From NCBI RefSeq assembly GCF_900110685.1, contig NZ_FOES01000017.1, forward strand, positions 1 to 50,257: a stretch of DNA of 50,257 nucleotides, read 5' to 3'. The notes under the pieces are model-generated. The model worked only from the letters and a program-made list of their open reading frames with translations. It ran no database searches and had not been told where the DNA came from. Every line of letters starts with the position of its first letter. Positions within the stretch are counted from its first letter, which is position 1. Source of the stretch: Piscibacillus halophilus. Lineage in GTDB: Bacteria; Bacillota; Bacilli; Bacillales; Alkalibacillaceae. Both the position numbers and the translations under genes were made by a program. Shown piece after piece: positions 43,590-50,257 of the stretch.

Positions 43590-43913
43590 ATGGCCGATAC
43601 AAACATTTGCCCAAAATTCGAAAAAGCTTTATCTATATTAAATAAACGTTGGACCGGCTTAATTGTTTTCCAATTACTAAACGGTTCACAACGTTTTTGT
43701 CATATTGAATCTGAAATTGGTATTAGTGGTCGTGTGTTATCTGAGCGGTTGAAAGATCTTGAAAAAGAGGGCATCGTTAAACGTACAGTTTACGATGAAA
43801 CGCCTGTTAGAATTGAGTATTCTTTAACCGAAAAGGGATTAGCACTCGAACCCGTTTTAAACGCCATTCAAAACTGGGCTGACAATTGGATGGAGCAAGA
43901 AGCAGTTAATTAA
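43590..43913 (+). CDS. HxlR/DUF24-family regulator, YodB-like redox sensor
   Basis: A 107-aa winged-helix protein. The conserved N-terminal Cys7 in ICPKFEKAL corresponds to the redox Cys6 of Bacillus YodB, and KRWTGLIVFQLL, SERLKDLEKEGI and WADNWMEQ follow the family. Unlike YodB it lacks the C-terminal cysteines, so only thiol modification or intermolecular disulfides at Cys7 are possible. GAGGTG lies six bases before ATG 43590. Divergent from yceI, whose start it probably represses. Confidence 0.85.
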   Translation: MADTNICPKFEKALSILNKRWTGLIVFQLLNGSQRFCHIESEIGISGRVLSERLKDLEKEGIVKRTVYDETPVRIEYSLTEKGLALEPVLNAIQNWADNWMEQEAVN

Positions 43914-43939
43914 GAGTGTCATATTATGTGTGTTAAAGT

Positions 43940-43976
43940 GAGCATTAAATTGTTGAGCAATTTAATGCTCTTTTTT
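43940..43976 (+). terminator. Terminator of the HxlR-family gene
   Basis: A perfect 13-bp stem, GAGCATTAAATTG with its complement, is followed by TTTTTT. Confidence 0.9.
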
Positions 43977-43993
43977 GATTTTATCCATTTTAA

Positions 43994-44026
43994 TAAAAGA
44001 CGATCATTTTAACGATCGTCTTTTTG
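43994..44026. terminator. Second, bidirectional terminator
   Basis: AAAAGACGATC and its complement with T-runs on both strands; probably serves the DUF6366 gene from the other side. The stretch 44027-44134 holds nothing evident. Confidence 0.7.
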
Positions 44027-44134
44027 TCATTTTTTCATTAACAATATTATTCTACTTCAATTCTAGACCCACTAATAAAATGGATCCATTCCTACTTCCT
44101 CATTATGGAAAACGATTTATTCAATTTTTCTTTA

Positions 44135-44329
44135 TTAGCGAAAGAAAACGTTATATATTACAAAACCTAATATCAATACAAGTACGATCATCCCAGTGGC
44201 TTTCCAACTTAAACCACCTACTAAATCTTGCAATCCACCTCTACTGTAGGCGCTGGAAGCATACTCTCTAATATCCTGTTGTCTTAGTCTTTCTCTTCTT
44301 TCTTCGGGACTCTCTTTATTCTCGCTCAT
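44135..44329 (-). CDS. DUF6366 family small membrane protein
   Basis: A 64-aa protein with a charged head (SPEERRERLRQQDIREYASS), a GGL-rich middle and one C-terminal helix (ATGMIVLVLILGFVIYNVFF). It matches the DUF6366 family as I recall it; members occur on chromosomes and phages and have no known role. AGGGGGG precedes the ATG. It follows the PspC gene on the same strand. Confidence 0.7.
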   Translation of the reverse strand: MSENKESPEERRERLRQQDIREYASSAYSRGGLQDLVGGLSWKATGMIVLVLILGFVIYNVFFR

Positions 44330-44371
44330 TATGAACCCCCCTTAAAAATAAACATTTTACAGCTTTCAATT

Positions 44372-44575
44372 TTAAACAATAAAAAATGCCACTCGCACCT
44401 CATAAGGATTTCGGTTGTTCATTAAAATAATTAGAAAAATATAAATTATAAACGACATAGGTAATGTAAAAACAAAAATGAGTCTGACAGCTAAAGAGGG
44501 AATGCTCAAGTATTCCGCTATACCACCGCAAATCCCAAATAATGCTTTATCGTGGTTCGCCTTCATTAAACTCAA
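44372..44575 (-). CDS. PspC-domain small membrane protein
   Basis: A 67-aa protein. ALFGICGGIAEYLSIPS followed by LAVRLIFVFTLP is the PspC signature, and a second hydrophobic run follows. TTG at 44575 has GAGG upstream at suitable spacing. Stand-alone PspC proteins are linked to envelope stress, but no Psp partners lie nearby. It ends with an unusual hydrophobic tail, VRVAFFIV. Confidence 0.75.
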   Translation of the reverse strand: MSLMKANHDKALFGICGGIAEYLSIPSLAVRLIFVFTLPMSFIIYIFLIILMNNRNPYEVRVAFFIV

Positions 44576-44710
44576 TTAGACCTCACTCATTTTTGTTTAC
44601 CTACTACCCTCATTTAACCATAATTTTGTAATAAAATTTTATGTAAATCCTCATCTATTATAAATGTTTCACTTTCTTCAATGACTTTTATAAACGTACC
44701 TTTAAGTATT

Positions 44711-44752
44711 AAAAACACCCTAATTCTATTCTGATGAATTAGGGCGTTTGAT
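44711..44752. terminator. Terminator after the alanine symporter gene
   Basis: A 14-bp stem with one G-U pair, AAACGCCCTAATTC with GAATTAGGGTGTTT, and a T-run on the minus strand. Confidence 0.8.
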
Positions 44753-44760
44753 GTTAATAA

Positions 44761-46173
44761 TTATTTTTCGCGATCCTGCGCTCCCCACCATTCAACATTT
44801 TTCAGACCGGGGACATTATCCACGTGGAAGGATGGATCTTTTCCTTCCTTACGTTGTTTCATATAATCCGATAAAATAGCAAAGGCAATTTTGTTTAACA
44901 ACAAAATAGCAACTAAGTTGACAATCGCCATCATCGCCATAAATAAGTCTGCCATATTCCAGACAATATCAATCGTTGCCATGGAACCAAACATCACCAT
45001 ACCTAATACAAAGATACGGTATATGTTTCTCCAAGTTTTACTATTCTTCAAGAAATCAATGTTTGACTCACCGTAGTAATAGTTTCCAATAACAGAACTA
45101 AAAGCGAATAAGAAAATCGTAACGGCTAAGAAAATCGTTGCCCAGTCACCAATTTGTTCACTTAGAGCCGTTTGAGTTAATTGGATTCCATCTTCTGTAT
45201 GACTAGCGAAATCATTGTAAAGTAAAATGATGAACGCTGTGAAACTACATACAACAATGGTATCGACGAAAACCGCTAATGATTGAACGAGTCCTTGCTT
45301 AGCAGGGTGACTGACACCAGCTGTTGCAGCCGCATTTGGCGCACTACCCATACCAGCTTCGTTCGAGAATAGTCCTCGTTTAATACCTTGCATGAGGGCT
45401 GCACCGACCCCACCACCAACAAATTGTTCAAGTCCAAAAGCATGAGAGAAAATCATACCAAAAATACGCGGAACTTCACTAATGTTCATAACAACTACAA
45501 TGAGTGAGACCACAATATAAATGAGCGCCATAATCGGTACAATCGTACCTGATACAATGGCAATTCGTTTAATACCTCCAAAAATAATGATTCCAGCAAG
45601 TACAACTAAAATAATTCCTGTGACATAATGTTCAATATTAAAGGCTTTTTCAACTGCTTCAGAAATCGTATTTGCCTGTACAGCGTTGAAAACTAAACCA
45701 AATGTAATCGTAATCAAAACCGAGAATAATACAGCCATCCAACGTTGACCGAGCGCTTTTTCAATGTAATATGCTGGTCCTCCTCGGAAGCCATCTTTAT
45801 CAGGCACTTTATAAACTTGAGCTAACGTACTCTCAATAAATGCAGTCGCCATACCAATTAAAGCAATTAGCCACATCCAAAAGACAGCACCAGGTCCACC
45901 AATCGCAACAGCTAGTGCAACACCAGCTAAGTTACCCGTTCCAACACGTGATGCAATACTAATACTGAATGCTTGGAAGGCGTTCGTTCCGCGTTTCCCG
46001 CTCTGTTCAACCGCTTCCTCCGTAATGACTTTAAACATCTCGGGGAATAAACGGAACTGAGCGAATTTACTAAAGAACGTAAAATAAAGTCCAGCACCAA
46101 TAAGTAAATAAATTAAAATGTAGTCCCAAAAGAATGTATTCCCATAATCAATCAGGGTACTTAAAAAATCCAT
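44761..46173 (-). CDS. Alanine/glycine:cation symporter (AGCS family)
   Basis: A 470-aa integral membrane protein with about 11 helices that imports alanine or glycine with Na+ or H+. FQAFSISIASRVGTGNLAGVA and later GLFSNEAGMGSAPNAAA are the family signatures that line the substrate and sodium sites. I choose the ATG at 46173, eight bases after GGGAG, because the earlier GTG/ATG codons precede or overlap that site. Monocistronic. Confidence 0.88.
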   Translation of the reverse strand: MDFLSTLIDYGNTFFWDYILIYLLIGAGLYFTFFSKFAQFRLFPEMFKVITEEAVEQSGKRGTNAFQAFSISIASRVGTGNLAGVALAVAIGGPGAVFWMWLIALIGMATAFIESTLAQVYKVPDKDGFRGGPAYYIEKALGQRWMAVLFSVLITITFGLVFNAVQANTISEAVEKAFNIEHYVTGIILVVLAGIIIFGGIKRIAIVSGTIVPIMALIYIVVSLIVVVMNISEVPRIFGMIFSHAFGLEQFVGGGVGAALMQGIKRGLFSNEAGMGSAPNAAATAGVSHPAKQGLVQSLAVFVDTIVVCSFTAFIILLYNDFASHTEDGIQLTQTALSEQIGDWATIFLAVTIFLFAFSSVIGNYYYGESNIDFLKNSKTWRNIYRIFVLGMVMFGSMATIDIVWNMADLFMAMMAIVNLVAILLLNKIAFAILSDYMKQRKEGKDPSFHVDNVPGLKNVEWWGAQDREK

Positions 46174-46271
46174 TCTTCCTTCTCCCTTCATCATGTAATC
46201 GTTTTACTAATCAAATTTTATCAATTACCATCATAAAATAATAATATAGATTTTTAAAAATGACTATTTTC

Positions 46272-46526
46272 CTACTTTATCATTTGAAAACTGTTAATTA
46301 AATATTCCTTTTCTATTTTCGAAAGCTGTTTGATTCGTGCTTCTCGGCTCATCGCCTCTGATTTTGTTTCAAATGTCTCATAATAAACTAACTCAACAGG
46401 TAGTCTAGCTCGAGTATATTTTGAAGCTTTGCCACTTAAATGTTTTTCGATTCGCTTATCTAGATCATTGGTATAACCGGTGTATAATGATTGATCACAA
46501 CAACGCAGCATATATGTATAATGCAC
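46272..46526 (-). CDS. GIY-YIG nuclease-superfamily protein (YazA/UPF0213)
   Basis: An 84-aa protein with YTYMLRCCDQSLYTGYTNDL (the GIY-YIG core), KHLSGKASKYTRAR and ETFETKSEAMSREARIKQ, matching YazA. Biochemical role unproven; DNA binding or nicking is inferred from the fold. GTG at 46526 shares a base with the stop of the upstream GGCT gene, so the two are translationally coupled. Confidence 0.85.
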   Translation of the reverse strand: MHYTYMLRCCDQSLYTGYTNDLDKRIEKHLSGKASKYTRARLPVELVYYETFETKSEAMSREARIKQLSKIEKEYLINSFQMIK

Positions 46527-47374
46527 TATTCCCCCACCCTTAAGCTATTGACCCGCTGTTCAATTTTCCTTAAATAAGACTCCGTTAAATGTGGCGTTCC
46601 ACCGCGAATGATTTCGTTAAGATAATGATCAGGTGGAGCGATTTCATCTAACTTTTCTTTAACAATGAACGTGAGCATAGGTTTAATTTGGTCCTGAATC
46701 TCCACATCGATAACCGCTGGGCGATACTTCCCAATATAAACCCCTTCACGTTCATATAAATAGTCCATCGCTTGTTCACTAATTTCATAAACAATGCCTT
46801 CTACCTCGTGCTCATGCGCTTCGACAATATCGGCCCGACCCCCATCATGCGAACGAACAGTAAACCTTACTTCATGATTCTTTAATAGCCCCATTCCTAC
46901 TGTCCTAAATTGATCCAACATGCCAGCTTGGTCAATCCGTTCGTGGTCCATACAAGATCCATAAGCAAAATAAAGCGGTGTCTCTTTTTTATCTAGTAAT
47001 GTTTTTAATCGCCAATCGCCATACGGTACTTCAGGAGCATTTTCAACCTCTTTTGGATAATAATATAGTAACGCGTTAAATTCACCAAAGTCACTAAAAA
47101 CAACCCGTTCCGTTCTCTGATAGTGGTCATTTTCAGGATGTCCGGTGTAGCCTTCTAACTCATCAACCTTAGCTAAAACTCCATCATCCACTTCATAAAT
47201 TTCCCCATAAACGAGCTCGTCAGAATCCAAAAGTAACGCTGGATAATCATGACCTGTATCTATTAATCTACCAGCTGTCCAAGCTTGCTGAGAGATTAAC
47301 GTCGAATCCTTAAGAAGTCCATGATTCCGTTCATTATGACGCAATGTGCCATAAACAAAAATAAAATGTCCCAT
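46526..47374 (-). CDS. Tandem gamma-glutamylcyclotransferase-like protein (YkqA type)
   Basis: A 282-aa protein with two GGCT-like domains: FVYGTLRHNERNH (1-115) and YFAYGSCMDHERI (about 133-280). The same two-domain fusion is known from B. subtilis YkqA. The fold turns gamma-glutamyl-amine compounds into 5-oxoproline; the actual substrate here is unknown. GGGGTGAG precedes the ATG. The gene overlaps the GIY-YIG gene by one base. Confidence 0.82.
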   Translation of the reverse strand: MGHFIFVYGTLRHNERNHGLLKDSTLISQQAWTAGRLIDTGHDYPALLLDSDELVYGEIYEVDDGVLAKVDELEGYTGHPENDHYQRTERVVFSDFGEFNALLYYYPKEVENAPEVPYGDWRLKTLLDKKETPLYFAYGSCMDHERIDQAGMLDQFRTVGMGLLKNHEVRFTVRSHDGGRADIVEAHEHEVEGIVYEISEQAMDYLYEREGVYIGKYRPAVIDVEIQDQIKPMLTFIVKEKLDEIAPPDHYLNEIIRGGTPHLTESYLRKIEQRVNSLRVGE

Positions 47375-47403
47375 ATTCTCACCCCATTTATATAAAATAC
47401 TAT

Positions 47404-47426
47404 ATCGCCAACAAGTCGTTGGCGAT
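47404..47426. repeat. Perfect 9-bp inverted repeat at the tetR stop
   Basis: ATCGCCAAC and GTTGGCGAT around AAGTC. It may end the ABC-TetR transcript, but the tail is only ATATAGTATTTT; its role is uncertain. Confidence 0.45.
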
Positions 47427-48082
47427 TATTGGAGTCCGTTACGAATAAATCGAATCGTTTGCTCAATTTCGTATTCATCATCCCACTCATGGTTTGGCAT
47501 AACGACGAACCGTGTAATGATAAATCCAATGACGGTCGTCATCATTAACCTAATTACCGTATTAGGATTAAAGTCATTAGATATCTCACCTTGTTCAGTG
47601 TATTGCTTAATTAATTTTGTAAAACGAGGATAAACTTTTCCGATAAAAATTTCTTTAAACTTTATTTGTAGCTCTTCGTGAAAACTGATTTCTTGAAGCA
47701 ATATTTTGAGTAAGCTTTGATTCCTCTTAACAAAATTAAAACGATTAATGATAATAGTACGAAGTAATTCCTCATAGGATTCATTTTCTTTTTTTTCGAA
47801 TACCTCTTTAATGAAATGGTCCGCAAAAAAAGGAATCGCAAACTTAGTAATCATCGGTGACACAATTGATAACAATAACTCTTTTTTGGTTTTATAATGA
47901 CGGAAGATCGTCCCTTCGGCCACCCCAGCCCTCTTAGCAATCTCACTTGTAGAGGTTGATGCGTAGCCTTTCTCAGCAAATATTTCCATCGCTGCTTGTA
48001 AAATTTTCGCTTGTTTAGGAGTTAATTTTATTTCATCATCTGTATTGGTCATGAGCTCGTGTAGTAGATCTTTTTCATCCAT
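47426..48082 (-). CDS. TetR-family repressor of the ABC exporter operon
   Basis: A 218-aa regulator. The DNA-binding head (about 20-65) reads AAMEIFAEKGYASTSTSEIAKRAG then EGTIFRHYKTKKELL, the typical TetR helix-turn-helix. The rest is a helical ligand-binding domain with a hydrophobic last helix. It is the third gene after ABC ATPase and permease on the same strand, so it likely represses its own operon via the palindrome at 49862. GAGGTG precedes the ATG. Confidence 0.88.
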   Translation of the reverse strand: MDEKDLLHELMTNTDDEIKLTPKQAKILQAAMEIFAEKGYASTSTSEIAKRAGVAEGTIFRHYKTKKELLLSIVSPMITKFAIPFFADHFIKEVFEKKENESYEELLRTIIINRFNFVKRNQSLLKILLQEISFHEELQIKFKEIFIGKVYPRFTKLIKQYTEQGEISNDFNPNTVIRLMMTTVIGFIITRFVVMPNHEWDDEYEIEQTIRFIRNGLQ

Positions 48083-48095
48083 AAAAGCACCTCAA

Positions 48096-49121
48096 TTATA
48101 AAGTCCGATGTCCTCTTAATACTCTAATATTTAAAACAAAGAAAACAAACGCAAAACATAATAAAACTAGTATCTCAAACCATACATCCTGTATATGCGC
48201 ACCGCGAATCATCATTTGTTGCAAAGCTTCAGCCCCATAAGTCAGTGGCATAAATTTGCTGATTACTTGAATCCATTGATCTAATGTTTCAAGGTTAAAT
48301 AGACCAGCAAAAAAGACTTGAGGAATAATGACGATCGGGATAAACTGCATAATTTGAAATTCATTTTTGGCAAATGTCGATAGTAATGTCGCTAACGATA
48401 ATGCGGTCATCGCAAGTAAAATCGTAACTAATAAAAGTTCCCAAAAAAGTCCGACCATATACATATCTAATACATAAATGGCAAACGTCACGATAAAGAG
48501 TGATTGTATTATCGTAAAGAATCCGAACCCAAGCACGTAGCCACTTACGAGCTCCCACCGTCTAATCGGAGTGGATAATAATTTTTCTAAAGTCCCGTGG
48601 GTTCGTTCTCTTAAAAAAGAGATGCCTCCTAAAATAAACACAAAGAAAAACACGAAGAATCCTATAAGCACAGGGCCAATACGATCAAATAAATTTAATT
48701 CAGCCGATCCATATAAATATTCTACCACGTGTTCATTTAATTGTGAGGATGAATCAAAACTTTTTAAAGAGTCTTGAACGGCTCTCATCACCGCAGAATT
48801 AATCGATGGCTCACTACCCTCTAACAAAATATGAGGCGCTTGGTCATCTATTGATAGATAGGCATCATATTCACCATCCTGCATCAGTTGAACTGCTTCT
48901 TCTTCACTCCCAGTGGTCAATTCCCCCGTATGTTCCTCTAGACTTTCAACAATTGGATCAGGCAAGTTGTCATAAACAATTTTAGGCTCGTAATCATCAC
49001 CATCCACCACTAACCATATTAAAGTTAACACAAATAATGGTGCAATCATCATTAGCGCAAGTGAACGTCGATCCCGTTTCATCTGTCTAGCAATACGTTT
49101 TACAATCGCAAACACTCTCAT
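48096..49121 (-). CDS. ABC-2 type exporter permease
   Basis: A 341-aa permease. One N-terminal helix (about 22-40), a large outer domain (about 45-145), then five helices with FFVFILGGISFLRERTHGTLEKLLSTPIRR, the ABC-2 coupling region. Its ATG shares one base with the ATPase stop. Family members export drugs, lipids or other hydrophobic molecules; with a TetR gene in the operon, inducible drug or lipid export is likely. It is 13 bp upstream of the TetR gene. Confidence 0.87.
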   Translation of the reverse strand: MRVFAIVKRIARQMKRDRRSLALMMIAPLFVLTLIWLVVDGDDYEPKIVYDNLPDPIVESLEEHTGELTTGSEEEAVQLMQDGEYDAYLSIDDQAPHILLEGSEPSINSAVMRAVQDSLKSFDSSSQLNEHVVEYLYGSAELNLFDRIGPVLIGFFVFFFVFILGGISFLRERTHGTLEKLLSTPIRRWELVSGYVLGFGFFTIIQSLFIVTFAIYVLDMYMVGLFWELLLVTILLAMTALSLATLLSTFAKNEFQIMQFIPIVIIPQVFFAGLFNLETLDQWIQVISKFMPLTYGAEALQQMMIRGAHIQDVWFEILVLLCFAFVFFVLNIRVLRGHRTL

Positions 49122-49837
49122 TATTTCACACCCCCAACGGATAGGAAAACATCCTCAATAGAATCGGATTGATATTCTTCTTTTAATTCGCTAGGACTTC
49201 CTTGAGCCATTAACACGCCATCCCTTAATAAACCTAACTCATCACATTTTTCCGCCTCATCCATCACATGAGTCGTGACAATTATCGTAATCCCATTACG
49301 TTGAAGATTTCTAAATTCATCCCAAATCTCTTTTCTTAGTACAGGATCAATTCCGACTGTCGGTTCATCTAAAATTAATAACTTAGGTTCATGGAGCAAA
49401 GCCGTCGCTAAAGACAGTCGTCTTTTCATACCACCGGAATACTTTTCAACTGGTTTATCTAAATGATCAATTAAGTTAACTGTCTCCATAACTGCATTGA
49501 TTCGTTTCTTTAAATCGGAAGACTTCAATCCATAAATCGATCCGATAAATTCCAAATTTTCCCGAGCGGTCAACTCTTGATATAAAGCATCAGATTGAGC
49601 CATATATCCCGTCATATCAATCACATCAAAAGAAGGAACTTTTTTCGAATCAATATAAATCTCACCTCGGTTCGGAGTCAAAATACCAATCATCATGTTC
49701 ACCAACGTTGTTTTCCCCGCACCCGAAGGTCCTAATAAACCAAAGATTTTTCCTTTTTCAACACTTAACTGAATCTGATTTAGTACGTTCTCGCTGCCAA
49801 ATGAATGCGAAACATTCCTAACTTCAACAAAACTCAT
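49121..49837 (-). CDS. ABC transporter ATP-binding protein
   Basis: A 238-aa ATPase. Walker A is GPSGAGKTT (36-44), the Q-loop follows at MAQSD, the signature is YSGGMKRRL, Walker B is LLILDEPT and the switch histidine is in IIVTTH. It powers the adjacent ABC-2 permease. I choose ATG 49837, six bases after GAGGTG. First gene of the exporter-TetR operon. Confidence 0.9.
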   Translation of the reverse strand: MSFVEVRNVSHSFGSENVLNQIQLSVEKGKIFGLLGPSGAGKTTLVNMMIGILTPNRGEIYIDSKKVPSFDVIDMTGYMAQSDALYQELTARENLEFIGSIYGLKSSDLKKRINAVMETVNLIDHLDKPVEKYSGGMKRRLSLATALLHEPKLLILDEPTVGIDPVLRKEIWDEFRNLQRNGITIIVTTHVMDEAEKCDELGLLRDGVLMAQGSPSELKEEYQSDSIEDVFLSVGGVK

Positions 49838-49861
49838 TGGCTTCACCTCTCTTTTAAAATG

Positions 49862-49875
49862 AGTGAGTACTCACT
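49862..49875. promoter_or_regulatory. Perfect 14-bp palindrome, probable TetR operator
   Basis: AGTGAGTACTCACT is fully symmetric and lies four bases after the -10 hexamer, over the expected +1. The operon it precedes encodes a TetR-family repressor. Confidence 0.7.
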
Positions 49876-49878
49876 TTT

Positions 49879-49907
49879 ATTTTATGCATACTTTTCCTTT
49901 TATTCAA
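49879..49907 (-). promoter_or_regulatory. Promoter of the ABC exporter operon
   Basis: TTGAAT and TAAAAT are 17 bp apart on the minus strand, next to the palindrome. Confidence 0.6.
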
Positions 49908-49940
49908 CCCCAGAACAAAATCGCTAACGCGACTTACTAC

Positions 49941-49969
49941 GTCCCAAGTGAGTGCTAATCACTTGGGAC
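49941..49969. terminator. Perfect hairpin spanning the end of the zinc-ribbon gene
   Basis: Arms of 11 bp (GTCCCAAGTGA and complement) with a seven-base loop that contains the stop codon. There is no T-run on the minus strand, so it may protect the 3' end or need a factor. Confidence 0.5.
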
Positions 49970-50212
49970 ATTCTTCGCTCTAATCATAGTGCCATTACAG
50001 TGAGGGCAATGAAGCTCAACCTCTTCATCATTATTTTTATCCACACTAAACTCTCCGATGATATAATCAGGTACTTCATCAGTTCCATTACAGTCAAGAC
50101 ATTTAAATATAACTATTTTGATTTCTTCATCCAATCCGAAAGGATCATCTTCTAACCATTCATCGATGTCTCCGAACAAATTATCCTGATCTTTTTTCTG
50201 GGACAAACTCAT
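49955..50212 (-). CDS. Small zinc-ribbon protein
   Basis: An 85-aa acidic protein. CLDC (about 38-41) and CPHC (about 69-72) are the only cysteine pairs and should form one zinc ribbon; between them lies an acidic strand-rich stretch. Not a family I can name. ATG 50212 has GGAGG four bases upstream. Upstream of it only 45 bases remain in the window. Confidence 0.6.
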   Translation of the reverse strand: MSLSQKKDQDNLFGDIDEWLEDDPFGLDEEIKIVIFKCLDCNGTDEVPDYIIGEFSVDKNNDEEVELHCPHCNGTMIRAKNVPSD

Positions 50213-50257
50213 ACCTCCTCCATTTATTAACTGATTCAACATCTTCCATGTAATGAT

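Noticed and set aside
47404-47426. Inverted repeat as the TetR operator
   Set aside because: It is at the 3' end of the operon, whereas the 14-bp palindrome at the promoter is a far better operator candidate.

Overview
This 50 kb stretch looks like chromosome of an endospore-forming member of the Bacillaceae, low in G+C, probably salt-tolerant and motile. Sporulation-linked small families point to a spore former: a Spo0E-like phosphatase, a YjcZ-like peptide, YvrJ, a DUF3231 coat-type protein and a YkwD-like CAP lipoprotein. A Ktr/Trk potassium channel subunit, a BCCT osmolyte carrier, many acidic surface proteins and an ectoine hydrolase suggest salt stress. Strong AGGAGG-type ribosome sites and perfect hairpins with T-tracts make most gene ends easy to place. 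No rRNA, tRNA, CRISPR array or prophage was seen. The genus cannot be fixed from this sequence alone.

Layout. 1-351: end of an IS1182-like insertion sequence, cut by the window edge. 357-3833: small membrane proteins, a ZIP metal transporter, a PatA-type aminotransferase, a Spo0E-like protein and signal peptidase I. 4018-4901: a minus-strand cluster of tiny genes (27-aa membrane peptide, DUF1659, DUF2922, YvrJ). 5051-7730: a zinc-ribbon membrane protein coupled to a membrane-anchored trypsin-like protease, then a YjcZ-like peptide. 7794-11680: K+ transporter followed by a PAS-GGDEF-EAL protein, and YwpF. 11911-19122: TetL-type efflux pump, chemotaxis receptor, CaiT-like BCCT carrier and penicillin-acylase-family hydrolase. 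19241-21031: three nested small membrane proteins, glutathione peroxidase with an overlapping zinc-finger microprotein, and a 47-aa basic peptide. 21097-24932: two PepSY proteins with a YkoG/YkoH-like two-component system. 25010-27580: zinc ribbon, DCC thiol protein, CAP lipoprotein and a Gfo/Idh/MocA oxidoreductase.

27681-34841 is the most interesting block. A tight four-gene minus-strand operon runs ectoine hydrolase (DoeA/EutD type), cystathionine gamma-synthase-family PLP enzyme, ACT-less homoserine dehydrogenase and an aldehyde dehydrogenase. A PucR-family regulator lies upstream. The canonical DoeB deacetylase and DoeD transaminase are absent here, so a different middle route to aspartate semialdehyde is possible. 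Between regulator and operon lie a promoter with a 12-bp inverted repeat phased at 33 bp, a terminator, and a 19-unit, 21-bp tandem array whose first 11 units alternate strictly between two types.

34932-50212: DUF2254 protein with a damaged-looking N-terminus, tyrosine phenol-lyase, DUF3231 protein, a lipoprotein, a metallophosphoesterase, an M20 dipeptidase, a membrane-anchored glycerophosphodiesterase, a YceI protein divergent from a YodB-like redox regulator with an exact YodB-type box between them, DUF6366 and PspC small proteins, an alanine/Na+ symporter, a GIY-YIG protein, a tandem GGCT protein, an ABC-2 exporter with its own TetR regulator and a perfect palindrome over the start of transcription, and a zinc-ribbon protein.
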